Below are positions 43,714 to 51,293 of a stretch of 57,375 bases of DNA, piece by piece. The DNA lies in NCBI GenBank assembly GCA_020630955.1, contig JAHDIE010000004.1, forward strand, positions 1 to 57,375. Direction: 5' to 3'. Source of the DNA: Saprospiraceae bacterium. Its GTDB lineage: Bacteria; Bacteroidota; Bacteroidia; Chitinophagales; Saprospiraceae. A program made the translations under genes and the position numbers. Below the pieces are notes generated by a model. The model had not been told where the DNA came from. It did not search any database and saw only the letters and a list, made by a program, of their open reading frames with translations. Numbering within the stretch: the stretch's first letter is position 1; each line of letters begins with the position of its first letter.

Positions 43714-44679
43714 ATGAAACAAAAAACATTACTAACAACATTAATTTTAACATTCAATTTGTACATAACAGCTCAAACCATTTCAGATTTTGAAATGTTT
43801 GAATTAGACTCCACAGGCTTTCTAAATGGAAGTGATCTGAATGGAGGATTTACCGATGGAAATATTTTTCTTCCAAACAGTTATGATCAAACTTATGAAT
43901 CTTGGCTAGGTTGGTCAATAACGAACCACACAGACACAAGTACTCCAGGATTTACAAATCAATACAGTGCGATTTCTGGTAGTGGTACAAATGGAAGTGA
44001 AAACTATGCAATATCATTTTCTTTTGGTCCGAATACTTTGGAGCTTGTTGGAGATGCGGCAGGTAAGAAGATGGGAGGAATGTTCATTACCAACAGTACT
44101 TATGCTTACTTAAGTATGCGTGATGGAGATAGTTTTGCCAAAAAGTTTGGAGGGGCAAGTGGAGATGATCCCGATTATTTTCTTCTGACGATAAAAGGTA
44201 TTGTCAACAATGAGACAACAGCAGACAGCATTAATTTCTATCTCGCTGATTACAGGTTTGATGATAATAATGCAGATTACATCATAGATGAATGGACCTA
44301 TGTAGACCTTAATTCACTCGGTGAGGTGGATGCTATAAGTCTAAGTTTGAGTTCTTCTGATAATGGACAATTTGGAATGAATACACCAGCGTTCTTTTGT
44401 GTTGACGACATCAAAACAACTGATGGTAGCACCATGGTTAAATACTCTGAAGAAAAATCACTAAAAGTATATCCAAATCCGTTCTCAGATGTTATATATC
44501 TAAACCAAAATTTTGGTGTTTTAAACTATGAAATTTTAAGCTTGGCGGGCCAGTCAATTCTACTTGGAAAGATGGAGGAAGAAAATCATTTAGATCTTAG
44601 TTTTTTGCAACAAGGTCCGTATTTACTGAGGTTCTGGAATGAATCCATCCAAACCTTAGAATTCATATTTAAGGACTAG
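43714..44679 (+). CDS. DUF4465 protein with T9SS sorting domain, candidate surface B12-binding partner
   Basis: 321 residues with a signal peptide (KQKTLLTTLILTFNLYITAQ). The DUF4465 core (~22-240) includes SYDQTYESWLGWSITNHTD, NQYSAISGSG and YAYLSMRDGDSFAKKFGG. A type A sorting domain follows (~250-321; VYPNPFSDVIYL, LSFLQQGPYLLRF). From memory, related proteins in gut Bacteroides B12 loci (BtuH-type) bind cobalamin at the surface as lipoproteins; I am not certain of the family link. Here the gene abuts btuB with no gap, under the riboswitch, and carries a T9SS signal instead of a lipobox. This suggests a T9SS-anchored B12-capture protein. Confidence 0.82.
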   Translation: MKQKTLLTTLILTFNLYITAQTISDFEMFELDSTGFLNGSDLNGGFTDGNIFLPNSYDQTYESWLGWSITNHTDTSTPGFTNQYSAISGSGTNGSENYAISFSFGPNTLELVGDAAGKKMGGMFITNSTYAYLSMRDGDSFAKKFGGASGDDPDYFLLTIKGIVNNETTADSINFYLADYRFDDNNADYIIDEWTYVDLNSLGEVDAISLSLSSSDNGQFGMNTPAFFCVDDIKTTDGSTMVKYSEEKSLKVYPNPFSDVIYLNQNFGVLNYEILSLAGQSILLGKMEEENHLDLSFLQQGPYLLRFWNESIQTLEFIFKD

Positions 44680-44749
44680 AAATTTGATTACTTTTACATT
44701 TTAAAACCAATATATAATCGAAACTGAAAAAAAAGGTTGGTTCCAAAGA

Positions 44750-45040
44750 TTGCAGGACAAATGGGGAGTGAGTGCAACGAAGCTTATAATTATACTGATA
44801 GTATTTGCCTGCACTGGAACAACAATTATGTACTTGAAGAAGCCGGTTGTTAGCTTATTTACTGAAAATGGTGAACAACCCCTACTTTTCACTATTCTGT
44901 ACTATATTTTAATTCTTCCAATTTACAATGTCTTTTTGTTAATTTATGGATTCATCTTTGGACAGTTTAAGTTCTTTTGGGAATATGAGAAAAAGATGTG
45001 GTATAGAATGACAGGTAAATCTAAAAAACAAAAAAAATGA
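44750..45040 (+). CDS. DUF6787-like small membrane protein
   Basis: 96 residues from a TTG start. Two or three membrane helices (~10-30 and ~43-75) follow QDKWGVSATKL, and the C-terminus is basic (GKSKKQKK). The KWGV opening and FGQFKFFWEYEKKM segment recall the DUF6787 family of Bacteroidota. The frame is open upstream to 44702 without ATG, GTG or an earlier TTG, so either TTG 44750 or a rare ATA/ATC start is used. Its stop overlaps the fahA ATG by 4 nt. Function unknown. Confidence 0.65.
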   Translation: MQDKWGVSATKLIIILIVFACTGTTIMYLKKPVVSLFTENGEQPLLFTILYYILILPIYNVFLLIYGFIFGQFKFFWEYEKKMWYRMTGKSKKQKK

Positions 45041-46266
45041 ATTCTTGGGTTAGATATTCTGAAGATTCCGATTTTTCAATTTATAATATTCCATTCGGAA
45101 TTTTCTCTTATAATTCATCATCACCACGAATTGCCTCAATGATTGGAGATCAAGTCATTGATTTGAAAGCTGTTGCGGAAACTGGAATTTTTGATAAGCT
45201 TAATATCGATAATAGTGTTTGGGAATCTAACTACTTGAATGCTTTTATAGCCTTGGGTAAAGAAATCACCAATAGTGTTAGATTAATTTTACAAAAGGAA
45301 CTTTGTAATGAGGATTCAATCCTAAAAACTACGGATGTATTCATCCCTGTACAAGAGGTAAGGTTACACATGCCTGTAAAAGTTGGAGATTATACTGATT
45401 TCTATAGCAGCATTGAGCATGCCACAAATCTTGGTAAATTATTCCGAGACCCTGAAAATGCACTCCTCCCAAATTGGAAGCATCTTCCTGTTGGATATCA
45501 TGGACGTGCTTCTTCCATAGTTGTAAGTGGAACTAATATTTATAGACCAAAGGGCCAGCAAAAGCCAGCTGATTCTGATCCTATATATGGGCCGTGCAAA
45601 CTATTAGATTTTGAACTAGAAATGGCATACATTATTGGGAAGAACTCCAATTTAGGTGATCCAATCAGTACAAAAGATGCAGACAATTATATTTTTGGCA
45701 AGGTCTTATTCAATGATTGGTCTGCAAGAGACATCCAAAAATGGGAATATGTACCATTGGGTCCCTTTCTGGGCAAAAATTTTGCTTCCAGTATTTCTCC
45801 CTGGGTGGTAACCTTAGAGGCTTTGGAACCTTTTAAAGTTGATGGTCCAGTTCAAGAACCTGAAGTACTCCCCTATCTTCAATACGATGGGACTTCAAAC
45901 ATTGATATAAATTTACAAGTGCTTATACAACCAGAAGGTCAGGAAGAAAACATTGTATCTGAATCCAACTTTAAATATATGTATTGGAACATGCGACAGC
46001 AACTTGCACACCATACCGTCAATGGGTGCAATGTCAAAGTAGGTGATATGATGGCTTCAGGAACAATAAGTGGCAAAGATGAAAAATCCTATGGTTCCAT
46101 GTTGGAGATTTCACAAGGCGGAAAGAAAACTCTGACATTGAAAGATGGAACGGAAAGAAAATTTATCAATGACAATGATTACGTAATCTTGCGAGGATAT
46201 GCACAAAAAGAAGGTATAAGAGTTGGGTTTGGAGAAGTAAAAACTAAAGTCTTAGCTGCAAAATAA
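45037..46266 (+). CDS. fahA: Fumarylacetoacetase
   Basis: 409 residues, full length. The N-terminal SH3-like domain (IPFGIFSY) leads to the catalytic domain with KVGDYTDFYSSIEHATN (metal Asp and catalytic His), LPVGYHGRASSIVVSG, DFELEMAYIIG (metal ligands ExE) and FNDWSARDIQKWEY (metal Asp). The enzyme cleaves fumarylacetoacetate to fumarate and acetoacetate, the last step of tyrosine degradation. Its ATG overlaps the stop of the DUF6787 gene, and a flavin reductase follows at 9 nt. HmgA and HppD genes are not in the window. Confidence 0.95.
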   Translation: MNSWVRYSEDSDFSIYNIPFGIFSYNSSSPRIASMIGDQVIDLKAVAETGIFDKLNIDNSVWESNYLNAFIALGKEITNSVRLILQKELCNEDSILKTTDVFIPVQEVRLHMPVKVGDYTDFYSSIEHATNLGKLFRDPENALLPNWKHLPVGYHGRASSIVVSGTNIYRPKGQQKPADSDPIYGPCKLLDFELEMAYIIGKNSNLGDPISTKDADNYIFGKVLFNDWSARDIQKWEYVPLGPFLGKNFASSISPWVVTLEALEPFKVDGPVQEPEVLPYLQYDGTSNIDINLQVLIQPEGQEENIVSESNFKYMYWNMRQQLAHHTVNGCNVKVGDMMASGTISGKDEKSYGSMLEISQGGKKTLTLKDGTERKFINDNDYVILRGYAQKEGIRVGFGEVKTKVLAAK

Positions 46267-46275
46267 AATAGTACG

Positions 46276-47181
46276 ATGCCTAAATTCTTATCTCTCGATC
46301 CGGACAGCTTGACCATACCTCAAAGACACGGATATTTATTATCCTCAGTTGCCCCGAGACCAATTGCACTTGCTTCAACCATAGATAAGGAAGGAAATAT
46401 AAATCTAAGCCCATTTAGTTTTTTCAATGTTTTTAGCTCTAATCCTCCAATTATGATTTTCTCTCCAGCAAGGAGAGGAAGAGATAATACCACCAAGCAT
46501 AGCTTAGAAAATGTTAAAGAAGTTAAGGAATGCACCATCAGCATTGTAAATTATTCTATGGTCGAACAAATGTCATTATCGAGCAGTGAATATCCTAAAG
46601 GAGTCAATGAATTCACGAAGGCTGGATTTACACCCTTAGCATCTGAGTTAGTGCGCACACCAGGTGTTGCAGAATCTCCAGTAAGTTTTGAATGCAAGGT
46701 TCAAGATATAATTGAATTGGGAGACCAAGGTGCTGCGGGGAATTTAGTCATTTGTAAGGTAGTTAAAATTCACATCAATGAAGATTTTCTAAAGGAGGAT
46801 GGGAAACTAGATACAAAAAAATTAGATCTGGTTGGAAGGATGGGTGATATCTGGTATTCAAGAGCAAATGGTCAAGCACTTTTTGAAATCCCAAAGCCTC
46901 TCTCAACACCTGGAATTGGTGTTGATCAATTGCCGAGACATGTTATTAAAAGTGAAATTCTTTCAGCAAATGATCTTGGCAGACTTGGCAATATTGTAAA
47001 TGTTCCTACTGAAGATGATATCTTCAAATCTAGATCTTCTTTGGAATTCAAGAGTTTGAAAAAAGACTATGGAGACAATAAGGAAGAATTCCGAACTGCG
47101 GTACATTATAAAGCTAAAGACTTGATTTTTGCTGGCAAATTGAAAGAAGCGGCAGACTTTCTTTTTAGCTACGAAGATTGA
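46276..47181 (+). CDS. Flavin reductase family protein
   Basis: 301 residues. The flavin reductase-like FMN-binding split-barrel domain (~15-190) has SSVAPRPIALASTID, NLSPFSFFNVFSSNPP and RDNTTKHSLENVK. The C-terminal extension (~210-301) holds LPRHVIKSEILSANDLG. It probably reduces or binds FMN. The pairing with fahA is often seen in Bacteroidota tyrosine or aromatic catabolism loci. No signal peptide. It converges on a DUF2490 gene with 2 nt between stops. Confidence 0.85.
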   Translation: MPKFLSLDPDSLTIPQRHGYLLSSVAPRPIALASTIDKEGNINLSPFSFFNVFSSNPPIMIFSPARRGRDNTTKHSLENVKEVKECTISIVNYSMVEQMSLSSSEYPKGVNEFTKAGFTPLASELVRTPGVAESPVSFECKVQDIIELGDQGAAGNLVICKVVKIHINEDFLKEDGKLDTKKLDLVGRMGDIWYSRANGQALFEIPKPLSTPGIGVDQLPRHVIKSEILSANDLGRLGNIVNVPTEDDIFKSRSSLEFKSLKKDYGDNKEEFRTAVHYKAKDLIFAGKLKEAADFLFSYED

Positions 47182-47183
47182 AA

Positions 47184-47858
47184 TTAATCAATCACTTTAG
47201 GTTTTAATAAATGGCCTTTAAAAGTATAATGCAATCCAGTCCACCACAAGTATTCTGTATATAGATCTTCCTGATCATACCTATCTTGTTTGTGCACAAG
47301 AAAAATAAAGGTTAAATCTTTACTTGCTTTCACCTTAAAACCTATTTCAGTCCTCAATCTTTCAAAATAGTTTAATTTATTCAACTGATAAAAGGGTTCT
47401 AGAGCTAGATATGGTTGAATCATACTATTTTCAAATTTACCATTCAAACTTATTTGATATCGAATAAAATCAGAATCCATTCTATCATTAATATCCAGTG
47501 CCCAATGAATTCTTAGTCTCTGTTTCAAAGCAATCGGTAAATTAAAATTTGGCAATTGATGGTTTACATCAAACCATATAAATTGCCTGATTTTTTGATT
47601 CGGAACAAACCATGTTCGACCAAGGAAACCAATCGAAAGATCCTTTGCAATAGATCTTCTAAACATATAATCTAGTGAGGAATTTTGAAGATTTGTAAAA
47701 TTTTTATTTAATCTCACAATTGGAGTAATGTCCATTTTCCATGTATCATTAATTGCAAATGTGAATTTGTTAAAAGACCAGTTTATGTGATCATTTTGAC
47801 CTTGAGAAAAACCTAAATAATAAAAAAAGATAAAAATTATTGTCTTGAAAATCTTCAT
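47184..47858 (-). CDS. DUF2490-type outer membrane protein
   Basis: 224 residues from the ATG at 47858, which opens a signal peptide (KIFKTIIFIFFYYLGFSQG). An ATG six codons upstream (47876) is possible but adds nothing. The rest alternates aromatic and polar residues in beta-strands (RSIAKDLSIGFLGRTWF, KQRLRIHWALDIN, YLALEPFYQLNK, RLRTEIGFKVKAS, EYLWWTGLHYTF), as in the DUF2490 beta-barrel family. Function unknown. It is a single gene with a TACTTTTG element 19 nt upstream. Confidence 0.78.
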   Translation of the reverse strand: MKIFKTIIFIFFYYLGFSQGQNDHINWSFNKFTFAINDTWKMDITPIVRLNKNFTNLQNSSLDYMFRRSIAKDLSIGFLGRTWFVPNQKIRQFIWFDVNHQLPNFNLPIALKQRLRIHWALDINDRMDSDFIRYQISLNGKFENSMIQPYLALEPFYQLNKLNYFERLRTEIGFKVKASKDLTFIFLVHKQDRYDQEDLYTEYLWWTGLHYTFKGHLLKPKVID

Positions 47859-47877
47859 AATAACATCAAATATCAAT

Positions 47878-47885
47878 CAAAAGTA
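47878..47885 (-). promoter_or_regulatory. Candidate -7 element (TACTTTTG) for the DUF2490 gene
   Basis: A TAnnTTTG match 19 nt upstream of the start at 47858, in the divergent spacer with the methyltransferase gene. Confidence 0.4.
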
Positions 47886-47928
47886 TATTTAAAATAAAAA
47901 TATACCTTTACCACTAAAATAACTTGTT

Positions 47929-48756
47929 TTGGATCACAAAATAGCTCCAATCCGCAAAGAACGAATTTACTATAAGACAATCAAATCCTCAAAGGAAAAG
48001 GCAATAATCTCAGAAAACGATAGCTTTTTGGTTGTTTGCGGAGGGCATACTGATAAGAAAGTGTTGGAAGCCAATGGCCTTGCAAATGTTACCATTTCAA
48101 ATTTAGATGACAGACTCAGTGATAATGAGTTTTCCCCTTATAAATACAGTTACCAGGATGCCGAAAATTTGAGTTTTGAAGATGCATGTTTCGACTGGGT
48201 TATAGTTCATGCTGGACTACATCATTGTTATCGTCCACACCTTGCACTTCATGAGATGCTACGTGTCGCTAAAAAAGGAGCAATAGTATTTGAAGCCAGA
48301 GATAATACAATCATTAAATTTGGCAAAAAACTAAGAATAGTACCTACCTACGAGATTGAGGCTGTCATTGGCAACAATATGAAATATGGAGGGGTTGCCA
48401 ATACTGATATTCCAAACTTTATTTACCGTTGGACCGAGTCGGAAGTTGATGGAGTACTCAATTCTTTATACCCTATTTATAGCGATAATAAAGTACATTA
48501 TTTTTATAATCTTAGGCTACCGACTGACAGAATTAAAGTGATTGTATCTCCGTTTAAAAGATTCATCATGAGTTCTTTGATGCTCCCCCTTAAATTATTT
48601 TGTTTTTTATTTCCAAAGCAATCAAACGAATTCGGCTTTATAATGGTTAAAGGAAACAAGTTGCATCCTTGGTTGCAAAACAACAATGGAGAAATAAAAA
48701 TTAATCCTGAATCAGTCAAAAAAGGCTTCGACATCAGCAATAAAACAAAAAAGTGA
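47929..48756 (+). CDS. Class I SAM-dependent methyltransferase
   Basis: 275 residues. A Methyltransf_11-like core has the SAM motif SFLVVCGGHTDKKVL (~30-44), an acidic strand end SNLDDRLS, YQDAENLSFEDACFDWVIVH (~71-91) and HEMLRVAKKGAIVFEAR. The C-terminal third (~165-275) is family-specific and contains a hydrophobic stretch SLMLPLKLFCFLFPK (~205-225), so membrane association is possible. The start must be the TTG at 47929, since a stop lies three codons upstream and no ATG precedes the fold. Its stop codon lies inside the terminator stem. Substrate unknown; lipid or glycan methylation is only a guess. Confidence 0.8.
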   Translation: MDHKIAPIRKERIYYKTIKSSKEKAIISENDSFLVVCGGHTDKKVLEANGLANVTISNLDDRLSDNEFSPYKYSYQDAENLSFEDACFDWVIVHAGLHHCYRPHLALHEMLRVAKKGAIVFEARDNTIIKFGKKLRIVPTYEIEAVIGNNMKYGGVANTDIPNFIYRWTESEVDGVLNSLYPIYSDNKVHYFYNLRLPTDRIKVIVSPFKRFIMSSLMLPLKLFCFLFPKQSNEFGFIMVKGNKLHPWLQNNNGEIKINPESVKKGFDISNKTKK

Positions 48757-48782
48757 AGCAATAATACCTCACTTTTTTTTTT
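48747..48782 (+). terminator. Bidirectional terminator shared by the methyltransferase and DUF4097 genes
   Basis: An AAAAAGTGA/TCACTTTTT stem (48748-48756 with 48769-48777) is followed by T10 on the plus strand and TTTTTTGTTTT on the minus strand. It serves both convergent genes and includes the TGA stop of the methyltransferase. Confidence 0.75.
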
Positions 48783-48804
48783 AAAATCAACTTTTTTAAT
48801 CTTC

Positions 48805-50130
48805 TTATTTTATAGATACATTTCCATCATAAAGTTTAAGCTTGACTTTTAAAGCCCCATCTGCAGGATTGTTCACTTTACAATCAACTGAATAATTTTG
48901 ATCACCATTGTCCTCATTATTCTTACAACTTGATGGGAAAGAAAAGTTAGAATATCTTAAATCTGCATCAAGATGATAAGCAAGATCTGAAGGTATTGGA
49001 AAACTAAGGTTGGTGTACTTTCCTTCTAAGCTAAGCTCTTGTATAGAAGATTCTACATTACCTACTTCGAATTTATCTTGAAATGAAGAACTTACTGTAA
49101 AACTTCCTGTGACTTTGTCTATAAAAAACTTAGAATATTTTGTGTTACGGGCTTTGAAATCATGAACCTTTCCCATATTTATTTTGTCCTGAAAAAATTC
49201 AAAATCAGCTTCATTTACATCTCCAATTGTGTGTTCTCCATATTTAGAATCAATTCTGAATTTATTTCCATCTTTTGCACTTAAATCACAATCAAATAGC
49301 TCAAAATCAGCGTTTGAAAAGTTACCCATCTGAATTTTTGAATATTTTGCATCCAGATCAATAGAGCTCGAAACATTTCCAACAATAATATCATCGTCAA
49401 AACTGTTCATCACAAGAGTTTCAATATTGTCAAATTTAATGTCTGAGTATTTAACATTTAGGTTTAATTCTTTGGCAGTTTTAACTTTGGAATCACAATC
49501 AAAAAGCGTAAAATCTCCATCTTGGATATCCCCAATATTTATTTTTCCATACTTGAGATTAACGTTTAAATCGCCATTTATATCTCCTCCAATAAAGTCA
49601 CCTGAAAACATTTCTACTTCTACATCGTGATTGAATGATTCGAAACCAACATCATCATATTTATTGTATACACTTAATTGTTCGATTTCAGGTAAATATA
49701 CAATCATAGAGACCTCCATTTTTGTAATATCCTTCGCTTCTGTGCCATCATGAAACGTTATCGTATTCTTTTTATACAACAGCGCATTCATTTGGACCCA
49801 GCTTTTAATATTGTCATCCGCTATAACATCAATACTTCTGCCTGAATTTGACACACTAATATTGAATTGATCAACAACTTTTTCAATTTCCTTTTTGGCA
49901 CTTCCTTCTACCAAAAGTGTGGCTTCTATTCTTGCTTTGTCCCCATTTGTTTTTTTAAACTGGATAGGGCCACACTTATTGGTAACTTTAAATAGTGTTT
50001 CGGAATCAACTGAAACTTCTTCCGTAAAAGTTTTCGTTAGCTCTAAGTCTCCTTTCATAAAACCTGATGCTACAAGTGAAAAAAGCACCAGACTTGTTAA
50101 TTTAAAATATTTCTTTATCGAATGTTTCAT
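48805..50130 (-). CDS. Exported DUF4097-like beta-solenoid protein of an ECF sigma operon
   Basis: 441 residues from the ATG at 50130, preceded by AAAAGGAAAAAT, a fair ribosome-binding site. A TTG at 50154 is a weaker option. The signal peptide is SIKKYFKLTSLVLFSLVAS. The body is made of repeated strand units (NLNVKYSDIKFDNI, DLDAKYSKIQMGNF, RIDSKYGEHTIGDV, ARNTKYSKFFIDKV, SLEGKYTNLSFPI), as in DUF4097 adhesin-like solenoids. It overlaps the anti-sigma-like gene by 29 nt, so it is the output end of a sigma/anti-sigma/effector operon. Biochemical role unknown. Confidence 0.78.
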   Translation of the reverse strand: MKHSIKKYFKLTSLVLFSLVASGFMKGDLELTKTFTEEVSVDSETLFKVTNKCGPIQFKKTNGDKARIEATLLVEGSAKKEIEKVVDQFNISVSNSGRSIDVIADDNIKSWVQMNALLYKKNTITFHDGTEAKDITKMEVSMIVYLPEIEQLSVYNKYDDVGFESFNHDVEVEMFSGDFIGGDINGDLNVNLKYGKINIGDIQDGDFTLFDCDSKVKTAKELNLNVKYSDIKFDNIETLVMNSFDDDIIVGNVSSSIDLDAKYSKIQMGNFSNADFELFDCDLSAKDGNKFRIDSKYGEHTIGDVNEADFEFFQDKINMGKVHDFKARNTKYSKFFIDKVTGSFTVSSSFQDKFEVGNVESSIQELSLEGKYTNLSFPIPSDLAYHLDADLRYSNFSFPSSCKNNEDNGDQNYSVDCKVNNPADGALKVKLKLYDGNVSIK

Positions 50131-50635
50131 ATTTTTCCTTTTTTTCAATTTCAAATAAAATTAGCTCAAGAATCCGAGCTTTACTTTCATAATATTGTAG
50201 CATGCTTTTTACCAATTTTTCTTTGTTGACTGTATTACTAAAATCTCCAAGAACCAATTTTTCAATCTCATCTAATCCTTCTAATTCTTTCTTAAATTCT
50301 ACAAAGTCATTTATGTCAACATTCTTTGATTTTACTTCTTGTTCCTTAAGATTAACAAAACGAATCATTTCATCTCTTTGCATTTCTTGTTCTTCAGTTA
50401 ATCCGGCTAATGTTTCAAAATCCTGATTCTGACCCATTATCGTATAACAATATAATCCGCCAAGAATCACCAATAAACTCATCGCAGCGATTGCAATTAT
50501 TTTCCAAAACGAAATCCTCTTTGAGTGGGTTTTTGATTCTAATCTTGCCCAAACTAATTCTTTATTGAAGGTTTCAACTTTGTCAAAAGCTTCTCTATTT
50601 TTCTCAACAAATTGTTCCAGTCTATCCTTGCTCAT
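50102..50635 (-). CDS. Single-pass membrane protein, probable anti-sigma factor
   Basis: 177 residues. The acidic, helical cytosolic N-terminus (1-~40) is followed by one membrane helix (FWKIIAIAAMSLLVILGGLY, ~43-62) and a charged coiled-coil-rich outer part (~75-177). There is no zinc HxxxCxxC motif. Position and topology (second gene of an ECF sigma operon, overlapping sigA-like ECF stop by 14 nt) suggest it holds the sigma factor inactive. This is inferred from context, not from a recognised family. Confidence 0.65.
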   Translation of the reverse strand: MSKDRLEQFVEKNREAFDKVETFNKELVWARLESKTHSKRISFWKIIAIAAMSLLVILGGLYCYTIMGQNQDFETLAGLTEEQEMQRDEMIRFVNLKEQEVKSKNVDINDFVEFKKELEGLDEIEKLVLGDFSNTVNKEKLVKSMLQYYESKARILELILFEIEKKEKYETFDKEIF

Positions 50636-51176
50636 ATATCATTGATTTAAGCTCTTTTCTTAATAGATTTTTGCCGCGTATATATTGCGACTTGGAAGTT
50701 GACTCTTTAATATTTAAAATATCTGCTATTTCACTGTGCCTAAATCCTTCAAACAGATAAAGGTTTAAAACAATTCTTGCACCTTTTGGTAAATTTTTTA
50801 CAGCTTCATGAATTAGGCTTACTTCTAATTCATAGCTTGCTTCTTCCGACTCGTCATTCAACTCTATATTTATTATATCAACAAACTCTAAGCGACTATT
50901 TTTCTTTAACTCACTTAGGGTTGTATTAATGCAGATTCTTTTAATCCAAGCCCCTAAGCTTGATCTACCTTTAAAATTTTTAAGTTCTTTAAAAACTTTA
51001 ATGAAAGATTCCTGCAATAGATCCATGGCATCTGATTTCCTATCGATCATCCTTAAGATCGTATGAAACATAGCTTGCACGTATCTATTGTAAAGTTCCT
51101 TCTGAGCAAAACTATTTCCGCTCAGGCATTCTTGAACAAGCGTTTCTTCGTTTATATTTTGATAATTGTTTTTCAC
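50622..51176 (-). CDS. ECF-type RNA polymerase sigma factor
   Basis: 184 residues. Region 2 (~12-85) has DAMDLLQESFIKVFKELKNF and GSLGAWIKRI-like SLGAWIKRICINT. Region 4 (~120-180) has LPKGARIVLNLYLFEGFRHS and the HTH EIADILNIKESTSKSQY. This two-domain layout is typical of ECF (sigma-70 family group 4) factors that answer envelope signals. It is the first gene of an overlapping three-gene minus-strand operon. No TAnnTTTG element is seen upstream, so it may drive its own promoter. Confidence 0.92.
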   Translation of the reverse strand: MKNNYQNINEETLVQECLSGNSFAQKELYNRYVQAMFHTILRMIDRKSDAMDLLQESFIKVFKELKNFKGRSSLGAWIKRICINTTLSELKKNSRLEFVDIINIELNDESEEASYELEVSLIHEAVKNLPKGARIVLNLYLFEGFRHSEIADILNIKESTSKSQYIRGKNLLRKELKSMIYEQG

Positions 51177-51225
51177 TGTCTTCTAATTTAAAGACTTCCT
51201 ATTAATTCAATAGTTGGAATTCAGA

Positions 51226-51263
51226 TAAAAAAAAACCTCACAATCAATCAATTGAGAGGTTTT
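51226..51263 (-). terminator. Terminator after the DUF5916 gene
   Basis: A perfect AAAACCTC/GAGGTTTT stem (51232-51239 with 51256-51263) with a 16-nt loop is followed on the minus strand by a run of nine T. It lies 30 nt beyond the DUF5916 stop and before the ECF operon. Confidence 0.75.
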
Positions 51264-51293
51264 AAGTTGATTATACTAACTTTTGAATTTTCT

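Noticed and set aside
50131-50154. TTG start for the DUF4097-like gene
   Set aside because: The ATG at 50130 has a purine-rich ribosome-binding site and directly opens the signal peptide.
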